The translations under genes and the position numbers were made by a program. DNA of 64,000 bases, from positions 85,762,501 to 85,826,500 of the forward strand of contig CM075674.1 in NCBI GenBank assembly GCA_037962975.1. Reading direction: 5' to 3'. Positions 13,232 through 24,670 of the stretch are shown in pieces. Source of the stretch: Clitoria ternatea. Lineage: Eukaryota > Streptophyta > Magnoliopsida > Fabales > Fabaceae. The notes beneath the pieces are model-generated. The model was given only the letters and a program-made list of their open reading frames with translations, made no database searches and was not told the DNA's origin. Numbering within the stretch: the stretch's first letter is position 1; the number at the start of each line of letters is the position of its first letter.

Positions 13232-13289
13232 CTTTATGGCATTTTTTTGGCTAGCTGCCATGAACCGCCATCTGCCATTGATAACACTG

Positions 13290-13297
13290 ATTTCCTT
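13290..13297. repeat. Right 8-bp target site duplication of the hAT element
   Basis: ATTTCCTT follows the right terminal repeat directly and matches 9,668-9,675 exactly. Confidence 0.92.
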
Positions 13298-13400
13298 TTA
13301 AGAAATGGAGATAAATCACACATTGATGTATAGTATGCCATTTCAAGTCCAAGGAAGTACTTCAACTTCCAAGATAAATAGGATAAACAAGTAGGATAGT
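13298..13400 (-). mobile_element. Copia reverse transcriptase remnant
   Basis: On the minus strand the fragment reads KLKYFLGLEMAYYTSM, the conserved block after the Copia reverse transcriptase active site ('LKYFLGLE'). In the ancestral element it would continue into the RNase H scraps at 8,880-9,667. This shows the hAT element split one Copia copy. Confidence 0.65.
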
Positions 13401-14692
13401 GAATCATAAAAATCAAGTATATCCTAGTGTTGACAATGAATGAGTAAAAAGGCCACATGACCAAAGATATGAGAATGAATACTCTACACATCAGGAACTA
13501 AAAGAAAGTGAAAAACAAGTCATGCATTGAACATGACTAACATGACTTAGAATACATGATGGTATTCAAAGAATCAAATAAATAATGTGAGTATTGAGCA
13601 TGGAGCTAGTATTTTGGATGGCAAGGTTCTGATGATTTCAAGAAAATGATGGTTTTTACATTTTGCAAAATCATATATTTGAGGAGTATCATATCAAAAC
13701 ATGAATTCATGAAAAAATATAATTGTCAATCTCGGATAGTGGTGCATGGCGGCTAACCCCCAAAACATTAGCAGAAAGGCACATAGTGGATGGCCACTTT
13801 ATAGAAATTATAAATACATATGAATGTTTGAAAATTTTTAAAATTACTCAAATTGCTTGACATATTCATAATTAATTATAAAACGTCATTGGTCTTGAGG
13901 AAAACCAAGGTATATAACAATTGAAGTCAAGGAAACAAACAAAGAAACCGTTAGTCGCAAAATGTAGGTTTCACAGAGGGGTTGGAATGGAAGCACAGAA
14001 ACTACATCCAAATGGATTCTTTTGAAAATTTTCACTCTGGCACTGCTATATCGACTTGTAGTGGCTTATGGCTGCTCCGCATCACTATTCTGCTATGACA
14101 CCGCTATAGCGTGCTCCTAATAACTATAGAAAAATACCATGCTCTAAGATCAGAAAAACTTAGGTTGATAGACTCCTTTCCATTATCATAGCGCAAATGG
14201 CTCATAGATTTTTCAAACTTTGCAGCAATACTATAATAGTATAATGATGAAATCCCTGTCATCTAATGCTCAAATTGGCGGTCACTTTTCTCATGAGCTG
14301 TCCCCTCAACATGGTCCAATTTTCTGTGGCCCTTACAGGAAGTATGCATGACATAGGATTATTATGGATATTTTATCCAAAAAAACATCACTGGAGCATA
14401 AGTAATAACAAGCCACCATAAGTTAATGCTATCACAACTCTGCCTCTCTACATGCATGAAGTTTCAGCATTACTAGAACAAAATTTCCTTTTTGTGACAA
14501 AAAAATGTCACTCATTATCATTAATTACGAAGTCAGTGTTGTATTACAGTTATAAATTCTGAAAATTTCATAACTAATATAATAATGATATAAAAATTAG
14601 TCAAAGTCATGACAGAAAATTTTCTTGTAGTTATGAGCATCACAAAACCAAATTCCAAAATAAATACCTAGCCGATGATTCACTTTACTGTG
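13401..14692. other. Non-coding 3' flank of the PPR gene
   Basis: No gene recognised. About 13,740-14,110 contains words such as 'gctatagcg' and 'catggcggct' seen in plant hAT-like miniature elements, but no terminal repeats or target duplications were found. Confidence 0.45.
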
Positions 14693-16960
14693 TCAATCTG
14701 ATCGGACAACCTTTGATATGCTTTTTCGCCTCTTCAAAAGTCCATCCATTAGCTTGATATATGTGTCTTTATTTAAACTAACTCCTTTCTGCTCTGTCTC
14801 ATGAAACAGTTGCATTGCCTCCTTGTACTTTCCCTGAGTACACAAATTACTTATTTGTTCGGAGTACGTAGTATCACCTGAACCATGCTCCTTAGAAGCA
14901 TCATTAGTCTTTACATCTTTCCCTGTCTCTAAAAGTTTTGAGGTCAATTTCTCTGCTTCCTCAGTCCTACCAGCATTAGTAAGGGCACTAACAATGGCAT
15001 TATAAGTATACCGGTCAGGCTCCAATTTTTTCCTCTCCATTTCATTCATAAGATCAACTGCTTCCTCAAGTTTCCCTTCTCTGCAAAGGGCTGATATCAG
15101 TGTGTTGTAGGTAACTACATCAACGGGCTTCTCTTTAGCGACCCACATGTTAAAAAGTTTAAAAGCTTTCTCCAGCATGCCCTCCCTGCAAAGCCCCCGA
15201 AGAAGAATGTTACAAGTAAAGATATCCGGCTTGAACGTGTTCTCCACCATTTTGTTGTGGAATTGGAATGCTTTCTCTACCATTCCCTCCCAGCAGTAGC
15301 CATGTATAATTATGTTACACGTAGCCTCATCAGGGACCAAACCCTTCTCTAAAAGCTCATTCAATTTATCCACTGCTTGGTCGATTTTCCCAGACAGGCA
15401 CAACCCTCTAATTAAAGTGTTGTAAGTGACAACACTAGGAATAATCCCTCCTTCCTTCATCTCATCCCAAAGCTTCAAAGCCCTCTCTACTTGTTCATCC
15501 TTGAAATACCCCATGATGAGTGTTCCATAGGTCACCTCATCAAGAATATAACCTCTCTTCTTGGCCTTTAAAGTCAACTCATACGCCTCTTGAAGCTTCT
15601 TCTCCGTGCACAAAGTGTGCAATATGGTGTTAAGAGTAAAAGCATCCGGTTTCAATCCCTTCCTTCCCATCTCATCCATCATCTTAAACGCTTCTCCCAG
15701 TCTCCCTGCCTTGCAGTACCCATTAATCATAGTATTATAAGTAAAACAATCAGGTGAAACCCCGTTCTCCACCATTTGCACTATGGCATCGTTGGCTTCT
15801 TCAGTCTTCCCTTCCTTACAAAACCACTTAACCATTATATTATGAGTGACAACATTGGGTTTGACACCCCTAGACTTCATTTCATCAACCAACCTAAACG
15901 CCTCGCAACTACCACGGCAGCCAAAACAGCCATCAATCAAGGTATTATAAGTGACAACATCAGGCATCAATTTCAAACTCTCCATCTCGTCTCTAAGCCT
16001 AATGGCTTCGTCAATCTTCCCCTCATCACACAAACCTCGAATCATGGTATTATAAGTCCAAATATCAGGCAACATGTTGTTCCTAGTCATCAATTCAATA
16101 ACCTCGGCAGCCTCCTTCAACCACTTGATCCTGCAGTACCCGTGAACGAGGATATTATAGGTGTTACGATTGGGAATCAAGCCGGAACGTTCCTTCATCT
16201 GGTGGAGCAAATCGCGCACCTTGGTCAAGTGGCCCTTCTTGCAGAGGGAGTCCAAGATGGTGTTGTAGGTGACGTTATCAGGGAAGCAGGCGAAGTGGGG
16301 CATGCTGTTGACGAGGGCAATGGCGCGGTTGAATTTGTTGTCGTTGCAGTAGCCGAGGATGAGGATGTTGAAAGTGTTGGTGTTGGGTTTGACGCCGAGT
16401 TTGAGGGCGTGGTGGAAGACGTGGGAGGCGGAGAGGAGGGAGTGGGAAGAGGGGGAGCGGACGAGGGAGTTGAGGAGGGTGTTGCAGGTGAGGAGATTGG
16501 GTTTGAGGCGGAGGCGTTTCATTTTGAAGAAGAGGTGGAGGGCGAGGTGGGGTTGGTGGGAGTGGACGTAGGAGGAGATGGAGGTGTCGAGGAGGGGTTG
16601 GGAGAGGTGGCGGCGGAGGAGGAGGGAGTGGAGGGAGTGGCGTGGATGGTCGGAGGAGATGAAGGAGAGGAGGAGGGACTTGGCGTCGGAGAATTTGCGG
16701 CGGGAGAGGAGGGGAGGGAGGAGGGTGAGAAGGGGTTCCGGGGAGGAGACGAGGGAGGAAGGAGCGTGGGATTGGAGCCAATGGAAGAAGGAAAGGAGGG
16801 TAGTGGGAGTGTTGTGGAGTGGCTTGTGTGAGAGGATTGAGATCACCAATGGCACACTCAAGAATGGGATGAAAGGTTTAAGCTTTTCGGATTCCAATGG
16901 CTTCTCCTTCTTCTTAAGGATTCTTGTTATGCTCTCCACCACCTCCTCCTCATTCATCAT
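14693..16960 (-). CDS. P-class pentatricopeptide repeat protein (At2g16880-like)
   Basis: A single uninterrupted exon encodes 755 residues, typical of intron-poor PPR genes. From about residue 154 to the end it holds some 15-17 tandem 35-residue PPR motifs of the form PDVVTYNTLI-GLC-EGK-EEA-L-EM. No E, E+ or DYW domain follows, so it is P-class. Such proteins bind organellar RNA one base per repeat and affect stability, splicing or translation. The overall pattern recalls Arabidopsis At2g16880, an assignment from memory. The start is the first of two adjacent ATGs; the N-terminus, MMNEEEVVESITRIL, is acidic and not a clear transit peptide, so location is uncertain. The N-terminal third is unusually C-rich on its coding strand, which produces long empty frames on the opposite strand. 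Confidence 0.93.
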   Translation of the reverse strand: MMNEEEVVESITRILKKKEKPLESEKLKPFIPFLSVPLVISILSHKPLHNTPTTLLSFFHWLQSHAPSSLVSSPEPLLTLLPPLLSRRKFSDAKSLLLSFISSDHPRHSLHSLLLRRHLSQPLLDTSISSYVHSHQPHLALHLFFKMKRLRLKPNLLTCNTLLNSLVRSPSSHSLLSASHVFHHALKLGVKPNTNTFNILILGYCNDNKFNRAIALVNSMPHFACFPDNVTYNTILDSLCKKGHLTKVRDLLHQMKERSGLIPNRNTYNILVHGYCRIKWLKEAAEVIELMTRNNMLPDIWTYNTMIRGLCDEGKIDEAIRLRDEMESLKLMPDVVTYNTLIDGCFGCRGSCEAFRLVDEMKSRGVKPNVVTHNIMVKWFCKEGKTEEANDAIVQMVENGVSPDCFTYNTMINGYCKAGRLGEAFKMMDEMGRKGLKPDAFTLNTILHTLCTEKKLQEAYELTLKAKKRGYILDEVTYGTLIMGYFKDEQVERALKLWDEMKEGGIIPSVVTYNTLIRGLCLSGKIDQAVDKLNELLEKGLVPDEATCNIIIHGYCWEGMVEKAFQFHNKMVENTFKPDIFTCNILLRGLCREGMLEKAFKLFNMWVAKEKPVDVVTYNTLISALCREGKLEEAVDLMNEMERKKLEPDRYTYNAIVSALTNAGRTEEAEKLTSKLLETGKDVKTNDASKEHGSGDTTYSEQISNLCTQGKYKEAMQLFHETEQKGVSLNKDTYIKLMDGLLKRRKSISKVVRSD

Positions 16961-18559
16961 CTTCTTCTTCGCTTTCTTCGCCTTTAGGGTTTTTCACTTC
17001 TTCTCAACCCGGTGCCACCCCTCCTTCTAACCCTGTAACATAAAACAATAAAGGTTAAATCCTTATATTTCAGTACTACGTCTTTTCACTAAATTTTAAA
17101 TAGTTAAGTTCTACTTTTTTTTAAATATTTTAGTTAGGTCACACTTCAGTTAGAGATGTCAAAACGAATCAAGTTTGGTAGATTAGTTCATCAATCCGTT
17201 TAAAAAATAATGAGGGTTAGAAAAATTTATCATTTAACCATATTAAAGTTGACTCACCCCACCCTAGATTGTGGCAAGGTTGGTTAATCCTATAAGCCAA
17301 TGACTTATATATATTTTTTCCAACTTAACACTCACTCACTTAACACTTTTCACTCTTACACTTTCACCTTAGCATATTGCTTTGATTATATTTATTCAAT
17401 ATCACTTGATTCAAACGTGATGATTCGGGTATCAATCTTAAAAGGACGACATACCAGTTTGAGTCCTCACAAGAGAACTCGTCCCACATAAGGATGAGAT
17501 CGAGAGGGTCCCGTCTACAAGGGCAACCATGTCAATTATCACGTCACCTATAAGACTTACAAATGCATCTGAAAAAGGCATCATTACGTCATATGCTAAC
17601 CCCACTATAAATACATGTTTTTGTGAACGATGAAAGGTACATATATATTACATAATTATTCTTAGAATCCTTATTTACTACCTCATCCAGTAGTACCCTA
17701 AGTTCCTTTCGCTGACTTGGGCATCGAATATGCCTTACGGGACACACCCACCTTTGGTTCTGTCTTTGGCATTTACACATGTTGTTGCTACATTTGAAGC
17801 ATATCATCTAACCCTTCTTCATCAAATACTTGCAAGATCTCTTACAGGACTGGTCATCACCATATAAGGAGTTGTGTATGAATGAAAAAATAATATTTAT
17901 TACTAGTGCTTGAGTTAGAATTATTCGTATAATTATATTCAAAATTTTCATTCTAGCAACATATTACTTTGTGATTTTTTTTTTAAAATTTAATAAACTT
18001 TTTTCTTATTTACTTCTTAAAAATAATAATAAGTTAATTGATTTTTATTAATTTTTATTATTTTACATATTTTTTAAATAGATCAACCCATTACTAAAAA
18101 TACCTTTTTGCAAATACCAAAAGCATTTCATTTTTTCTATCTTTAAAGCTTGGCGGGCCATCAAACGAGGCGAGCCAGAAATTCTAGTCTGCCTCTAGTA
18201 GGAGACCAAACTTGTCGCACCCTACATTTGGTAGGTTTGCCCGCACTAACATCCATAGCCTCGTTCATTTTTATCAAACTCGGCTAACAAAGATTTGACT
18301 TGTCATTTACACTAATTGCATGACTATTTCACGTGTCAGATGCTAGTACCATGGGCCTTTTTGAGGCATGGCAATCAGGTAGGTCAAATATGAGTTTTTC
18401 TTTTCTCATCCTCGTCTCCATAAAAGTTATAGCGGGTTTGGGGTCGGGTTCAAATAAGACAGGTTTGGAGTTTTAGAACCCTCCTCATCCCTGCGAGTTC
18501 CACGTTGAAATTAGGGAACCCGTAAGGATTTTCCCATACTCAATTTTTCTTTCACTTTT
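16961..18559. other. PPR gene 5' flank and diverged repeats
   Basis: The first roughly 80 bases above the PPR start are CT-rich and probably its leader. Beyond that no gene is seen. At 17,300-17,880 there is an LTR-like stretch: a TATAAATAC box near 17,607 is followed about 110 bases on by TGACTTGGGCATCG, a motif common in plant Gypsy LTRs. I could not define its ends or target duplication. Confidence 0.4.
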
Positions 18560-18564
18560 AATAC

Positions 18565-19903
18565 AGTTGAGAAAAAGTCTGGATGAAAAGAATTTTTCTA
18601 ACTTACCTTGGACCAGACCCCAGTTTCTATATCCTTAGATTTGTTAATATCATACATAAAGTATTTTCGTTAAAAAGTAAGGTCTGCTCTATCTTTAACT
18701 AATCTATATGGCTAAGTATTTCAGGATACGAGTCTTAGGCTATGAAATAAAGGGAGAGTATCAGTATTCCAAAAGTCTGGTAGATAATCCAAAGTCTGTT
18801 AGAAGCATACTGTTGAAATTAGATTGTTTTCACTCAAAAGATCAAAAAACCACTCTCAACATTCCTAATTCTATTTAAGTGTTGCATTGGAATTCACGCA
18901 CTTATCATATATGCATGCTTATCGTCAAAAAAACACAAGGAACAAGATCAAGATCAGCAACAAATGTTAGCGTACCTACCTCTGCGTATTTTTAGAATAC
19001 ACTGAGCATATTCGGAACTTATGTTAGGTTGTCTCAGAAAGCCCCTTAAGCATCAACTTCTAACCTTCGTTCAATCAAGAAATAAAATACGAATGGCTTT
19101 ATGCATGGGAGATGCATGAGAAACCATTCCCATGAAAGAATTAAAGAAGTCTATTATCAGCCCCTTAAGTTCGTAACAACACTAAGGTCTGGTAACACAA
19201 AGCCTAAGGCAAATACCTTTAAAGGATTTCCAATGACTATATCTCCGTTCAAGAAGCAGCAATGGTCATATCTTCCAACTTCTATAAATACCAAGGAAGA
19301 TTGAATTTCATACATAGAGAACTTACAAGCTCTTATTCAAATTCTCTTGAGTCCAATTCTCTCTATACTTCTTCTCTTGTAAGATAAAGACCTTTTCCTT
19401 GTTTGTTCTACCTCTAGCAGACCTTAGTCTTGTGTCATAACTTAGTATGCAATTTCATTTGTATATCTCTTATACACTAAGTTCTGTGAGTTACTTTCAT
19501 TCATTCAAACACTTTGTAAAAGTCTGGTGTGTTGCCAGAATTCGCAAGTACGGGAAACATTGTTGGCCTAAATAGGCTTTTGAAAGAATACTTGGGTTGA
19601 TCCAGGAGTGGCTTGTTGAAAGAGTACTTGAGTTTAAGCCAGAAGTAGTTGGAGTCAATAATACTTGTGGCACAAGTCTTGTGTTGTTATTGTAAAGGAG
19701 ATTTTATAATAGTGGACATCCTTCAAGTTAGAAGGGACTAGATGTAGCTTCGGTGTTGGAAGTGAACCAGTATAAATTATGTGTTGGTCCCTTTCCTTTA
19801 CTCTTTTACATCATTTGATTACGTGTTTAATTTAGTTCTAATTTTCCATGAAAAGAGTCTGTGACTTGTTCAACCCCCTTATAAGTTTGACTCTGAACCA
19901 TCA
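18565..19903 (+). mobile_element. Solo LTR, family D, copy 1
   Basis: This sequence is similar along its length to the interrupted copy at 19,912-47,149, for example at the shared blocks GGACCAGACCCCAG, CATTGTTGGCCT, TTTAAGCCAGAAGT and TCAACCCCC. It ends in CCATCA and is bounded by the 5-bp duplication AATAC (18,560-18,564 and 19,904-19,908). The start reads AGTTGAGAAAAAG, so the canonical TG is probably mutated. No internal domain is attached, so it is a solo LTR. The style recalls the Copia Maximus/SIRE group of legumes, which is an inference. Confidence 0.75.
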
Positions 19904-19911
19904 AATACTTA

Positions 19912-20088
19912 TTTTGAAGAAAAGTCTGATTGAAAAAGAAATAATAAGTTTTCATTGGACCAGACCCCAGATTTCGTTGCTATCTTCAAACCCTGGATTT
20001 GTTAATAACATACATCAAGTGATTGAAAGTAAATGAAGTCAGCAATTGTGTAAACTAATATGTGTATTTAAGTGCTTCAGGAGTTATA
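19912..20088 (+). mobile_element. Solo LTR, family D, copy 2: left part
   Basis: The start TTTTGAAGAAAAGTC matches the start of copy 1. It is preceded by the duplication ACTTA (19,907-19,911), which overlaps copy 1's right duplication by two bases. The LTR is cut at 20,088 by Copia element A and resumes at 45,574. Confidence 0.72.
20084..20088. repeat. Left target duplication of Copia element A
   Basis: TTATA here corresponds to TTATG at 45,574-45,578, a four-of-five match in keeping with the age of the element. Confidence 0.7.
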
Positions 20089-20509
20089 TGTTAGATTTTT
20101 TCTTATTAATATATTATTTATTAATTTGTGGATTAGCATTATTAAATTATTATTTTTATATTATGTTATTAATTATAATAAATAAATATTTGTAGATATA
20201 TTTTGGTATTAAAATGGATTTAGCTAGCTCTTTGATTGGATGGACCATGATGGTTGACTCATTCCATGTGCCCAGTGAGAGGTCCCTGCTCTTATATTTT
20301 TTTTGTCTATATAATCATTATCTCATTAGGTGATTATTACGGAGTCAGTAACACACTGAATATAGGGCACTCAAGTAGTATACGCTCACTATTGGGAATT
20401 TATGGATTGCTTGTCTTCAGGTACGTTTTCAGTCAAACTCTGTTGTTATGATGTGTGTTATGAATTGTATGTTGAAATTATGATTATATTGATATATAAT
20501 TATTCTGCA
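20089..20509 (+). repeat. 5' LTR of Copia element A
   Basis: 421 bases running TG...CA, with extensive but imperfect identity to 45,142-45,573, including CCATGTGCCCAGTGAGAGG and AACACACTGAATATAGGGCA. The differences include small indels, so the insertion is not recent. Confidence 0.93.
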
Positions 20510-20511
20510 AA

Positions 20512-20525
20512 TGGTATTAAAGCCA
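20512..20525 (+). other. Primer binding site of Copia element A
   Basis: TGGTATTAAAGCC lies two bases after the 5' LTR. It closely matches TGGTATCAGAGC, the initiator-methionine tRNA primer site usual for plant Copia elements. Confidence 0.8.
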
Positions 20526-20826
20526 CCTTAACACGTATCATGAATTTTTGATGGTTTTATCGTTTTTCCTTTTTTTAGTTATTCTCAAGGTCATAATTTT
20601 ATAGCATACATGGAATAAAAAAACGATTCATTTTTATCTATGAGAGGTATTTTTTCTTGATAAGAGATGTATCATATCTTTAGTTGTGAACTTCCACGTT
20701 CCTATTTTTCTTTCGTAAAAGGCTGTTGATGTTAATTGTAATGTTAATTTTTTGAGCTTTTGAGACAATTAAAATTACATATATACATATTTATGGCCAT
20801 GATGTTATTGCCATTATTTATATGTT
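20526..20826 (+). other. Leader of Copia element A, left piece
   Basis: Non-coding leader of element A between its primer site and the insertion point of Copia element B. It resumes at 25,983 and then at 38,277 after the Gypsy insertion. Confidence 0.7.
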
Positions 20827-20831
20827 ATTAT
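20827..20831. repeat. Left target duplication of Copia element B
   Basis: ATTAT precedes the TGTTGTGTG start of element B and recurs exactly at 25,978-25,982. Confidence 0.88.
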
Positions 20832-21170
20832 TGTTGTGTGAAGTGGGTATTTCAAAAGAAGTCCCACATTGCTTCGCATGTGAGAAATGATAAAGTATAT
20901 ATTGAAACTAGTGTGTCTGGGCTAATGAACTAGCAAGAAAGGTAATAGGCTCGCACTCATACGAGATTGACCCAAAATGCCAAATCTAGTGCAAATCTTA
21001 TGATTTGGCCCCCCTGTGTGCACGAATATGCGGATGTGAGATAGTTTGAAAATTGAATAGCCTTATCTCTTATTTTACTGGGTCAAACGTTATCTTTCTG
21101 GATTTGTTGTAACATGATTCTATTATCTGTAATTAACCGTCCATTAAGGCTTACAGATAAGATTCTTTTT
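20832..21170 (+). repeat. 5' LTR of Copia element B, truncated
   Basis: It matches 25,239-25,650 of the 3' LTR apart from a deletion of about 90 bases after GCGGATGTGAG. Similarity stops soon after CTTACAGATAAG, where gag sequence begins. Confidence 0.85.
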
Positions 21171-24100
21171 AAAATAGACGACAAAGACATAAGAGCACAA
21201 ATCAATGAATACCATCGGCTTCTAGAGGATCTCAAATCAGAGAACCTTTCTATGTAGGATGAACTAGTCGCTGCCTTCCTCATTGAAAAGCTACCTCACT
21301 CCTCGAAGGACTACTAACAGCTACTTAAATACAAACACGAACAGCTTTCTCTGTCGGACTTAATCACTCACATAATTATTGAAGACACTAATCGAAAGGA
21401 AGAGAAGCAAGCCCAAGCAAAAGCTTTGGTAGTAAGAGTAAACATGATACAAAGTAACTCCTCAAAGAAAAGGTATGAAAATAAGAAATCTTTTAATCAC
21501 ATTTCTAAGCCATCTAACCCCCTACCTTCAAAAGGAAGTGTTTTTGCTATGTGTGTGGAAAACCAGGTCATCATGCTGCTGTGTGTAGGTTCAGGAAGAG
21601 AAACGACGTTCCTCCTAAACTAAAGGCAAACTTGGTTGAAGGAGATGATGTAATTGTTGCAGTCGTTTCTCAAGCCTTGATTGTGGCTAATGTGAGCAAA
21701 TGGGTGGTAAACTCAGGGGCTACCAGGCACATATGTGCAAATCGAGAAATGTTTTCCTCTTACACTATGGTGGGAGATGGAGAAGAATCGGTATATCTTG
21801 GTGACTCTTGCAAAGCTGATGTTGTCGGGAAAGGCAAGATTCTTCTGAAGCTCACATCGGGAAAGACACTAGCACTAAATGACGTTTTGCATGTACCTAG
21901 TATAAGAGCGAATTTGGTTTCTGTGGCTTTATTGGGAAAAGTGGGGGTTAAAGTGTCCTTTGAATCAGATAAAATTGTGATAAAAAAATGGTGTTTATGG
22001 GTAAAGGATATTGTGATCAAGGGTTGTTTGTTTTAAACATTTCAAAAATTAATAATAATAATTTATCTTCGGCTTATATGCTTAACTCGTATGATATATG
22101 GCATGCTAGATTAGGACACATTAATAAACCCTATTTGAATTGTATTCATATTGATGGTTTAATTTCTGGAATTAAAAATACATGTTTAAATAAATGTGGT
22201 TTATGTATCGAATTAAAAATTACGAAAAAATTATGTATTTTCGTTCAACGTGAATCTGAATTACTTGATTTAATCCACACCAATTTAGGAGATTTGAAAC
22301 AAACAATATCTAGAGGTGGTAAAAAATATTATGTAACTTTTATAGATGATTTTTCAAGATACACTAAAGTATATCTAGTTAAGCATAAAGATGAGGCATT
22401 TAACATATTCTTACTTTATAAAGCCAAGGTAGAAAATCAATTAAATAAGAAAATATAAAGAGTTAGATCCAATAGAGGTGGCGAGTACATCTTGTTTAAT
22501 GATTTTTGTGAAACAGAAGGCATAATCCATGAAATAACTCCGCCCTATTCACCTAAACTAATGGTGTAGCTGAAAGGAGAAATAGGACCTTGAAACAAAT
22601 GATGAATGCGTTATTAATTAGTTCTTACGTACCTGATAACTTATGGGGTGAAGCCTTATTAATTGCCTATCATCTTCAAAATAGACTTCCCTATAAAAAT
22701 TCTAGGAAAACTCCCTATGAGCTTTGGAAGGGTCACAAACCTAATCTTAAATATTTAAAAGTGTGGGGATGTTTGGCTAAGGTAATGTTACCAGATCCTA
22801 AAAAGAGAAAAATAGGCTCGAAAACCTCATATTGTATGTTTATTGGGTATGTTGATCATAGTGTTGTATATAGGTTTCTTATTATTAAAAGTGATGTGCT
22901 TGATTGTAACACTACCATTGAAACTAAGAATGCTGAATTTTTTAAGCATTTATTTCCTATGAAAAATAATTTTGATAATACTTCAACCGCACCTTCATTT
23001 ATCGATAATGAGAACCCATATAATGATTTGAGAATGAGCAAAAGACAACGAAAAGAAACATCATTTGGAAATGATTTTTACATATATCTTGTTGGAAAAG
23101 ATCCTTTGACCTTTTCTGAAGCAATTTCTTCCTCTAACTTAAATTTTTGGAAAGAAGCAATTAAAATGAATTAGATTCGATTTTAAAACCTAATACTTGG
23201 GCTTTAGTCGATTTACCTCTGGGAACTAAGCCCATTGGTTGCAAATGGATTTTTAAGAAGAAGCTTTTACCTGATGGACTAGTTGAAAAATACAAAGCTC
23301 GTTTAGTAGCAAGGGTTTTACACGAAAGCAAAATATAGATTATTTTGACACCTTTGCCCCAGTAACAAGAATTTCTTCTATAAGAATCTTAATTGCTTTA
23401 GCATCCATTCATAATCTAGTTATTCATCAAATAGATGTAAAAACTGCCTTTCTAAACGGTGGGCTAGAGGAAGAAATTTACATGGTTCAACCTGAAGGTT
23501 ACGTTGTCCCTGGTCAAGAACATAAAGTATGTAAACTTCTCAAATCTTTATACAGATTAAAACAAGCACCTAAACAATGGCATGAGAAATTTGATGCAGT
23601 TCTAACTAGCTATGGTTTTTTCTCTATTGAAGATGATAAATGTGTCTATATAAAAACAGAAAATGGTGAATGTGTGATTGTCTGTTTGTATGTAGATGAC
23701 ATGCTTATCTTTGGAACATGTGATGCTATTGTGTATGATACTAAGAGTTTCCTTGCTTGTAATTTCAATATGAAAGATATGAGTAATGCAAATATGATCC
23801 TGGGAGTTAAAATTATAAGGAAGGGTAACAACATAATGCTCTCTCAAGAACATTATGTTGAGAAACTTCTTCAGAAGTTTGGACACCTCGACACTAAACC
23901 AGTGTCAACCCCTTATGACTGCAACTCTCAGTTAAAGAGAAATACCGAAGACCCTGTGTCACATCTGAGTATGCTCAGATTATTGGGAGTCTGTTGCATT
24001 TAATGAACTTCTAGAGGCCAGATATAGCTTATGTTGTTGGCAGATTAAGTAGATACACACATAACCCCAGTACTGAGCACTGGACAACATTGTCTAAGTT

Positions 24101-24670
24101 GATGAGATATCTGAGAGGTACCATGGATTATGGTATTCTGTATAGTGGATTTCCCGTTGTATTGGAAGGGTACAGTGATACAAACTAGATCTCAGATTCG
24201 GATGAGATAAAGTTCACTAGCGGTTATGTATTCACACTAGGCAGTGGTGTTGTCACCTGGAGATCATCCAAACAAACCATTATTGCGAGATCCACTATAG
24301 AGTCAGAGTTTATAGCTCTGGAACTGGCTGGTAATGAGGCTGAGTGGTTGAGAAACTTCTTAGCGAGTATTCCTCTTGGGACAAAACTAACGCCTTTAGT
24401 GTCTATGCATTGTGATAGCTAATTGACTATAAGTGTTGCTAAATATAACTTTTACAATGGTAAGAACCGTCATATACGATTAAGACATAAAGTTGTAAAG
24501 TAGCTGCTAAAAGATGAGATCATATCTATTGGATATGTGAGGTCAGAAGTGAATTTGGCCGATCCTCTAACTAAACCATTAAGTAGAAAACTTACTTATG
24601 AAACATCAAGGAGAATGGGACTACAATCCACATCAGAATTAACAATGATGGGAACCCAACATTTGTGATT
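21171..24670 (+). pseudogene. Copia element B gag-pol, pseudogene
   Basis: Gag remains (KIDDKDIRAQINEYHRLLED) run into a zinc knuckle, MCGKPGHHAAVC at 21,551. The protease motif reads VNSGATRHIC, where the catalytic Asp of DSGA is replaced by Asn. Next come the GAG-pre-integrase block (WHARLGHINKPYL, 22,097), the integrase core (YYVTFIDDFSRYTKVYLVKH), and reverse transcriptase with KSLYRLKQAPKQWHEKFD and an intact YVDDM at 23,689. RNase H follows to about 24,600, with ESEFIALELAGNEAEWL. Several in-frame stops, for example at 22,456 and 23,172, and frame changes split it. Confidence 0.88.

Larger units (their letters stand above)
9676..13289 (+). mobile_element. hAT superfamily transposon, decayed autonomous copy (3.6 kb)
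   Basis: The left end reads CAATGTTATCAA. The right end, read inward, is CAGTGTTATCAATGGC, giving a short imperfect terminal inverted repeat. It is flanked by a perfect 8-bp duplication, ATTTCCTT. The interior encodes a BED-finger/hAT transposase with many stops. Subterminal regions on both sides are rich in GGCGCCATGG/CCGCCAT motifs, as expected for hAT transposase binding sites. The element sits inside an older minus-strand Copia remnant. It shares ends and motifs with the 917-bp element at 52,784-53,700, which may be a deletion derivative of this family. Confidence 0.9.

Noticed and set aside
13740..14110. A possible further hAT-like miniature element
   Set aside because: Words such as 'gctatagcg' and 'catggcggct' fit, but no inverted ends or target duplications could be found.
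15776..16831. A long plus-strand frame of about 350 codons opposite the PPR gene
   Set aside because: Its composition is runs of Glu, Gly and Val, the mirror of the C-rich, repeat-built PPR coding strand. It has no family likeness, so it is a shadow of the PPR gene.
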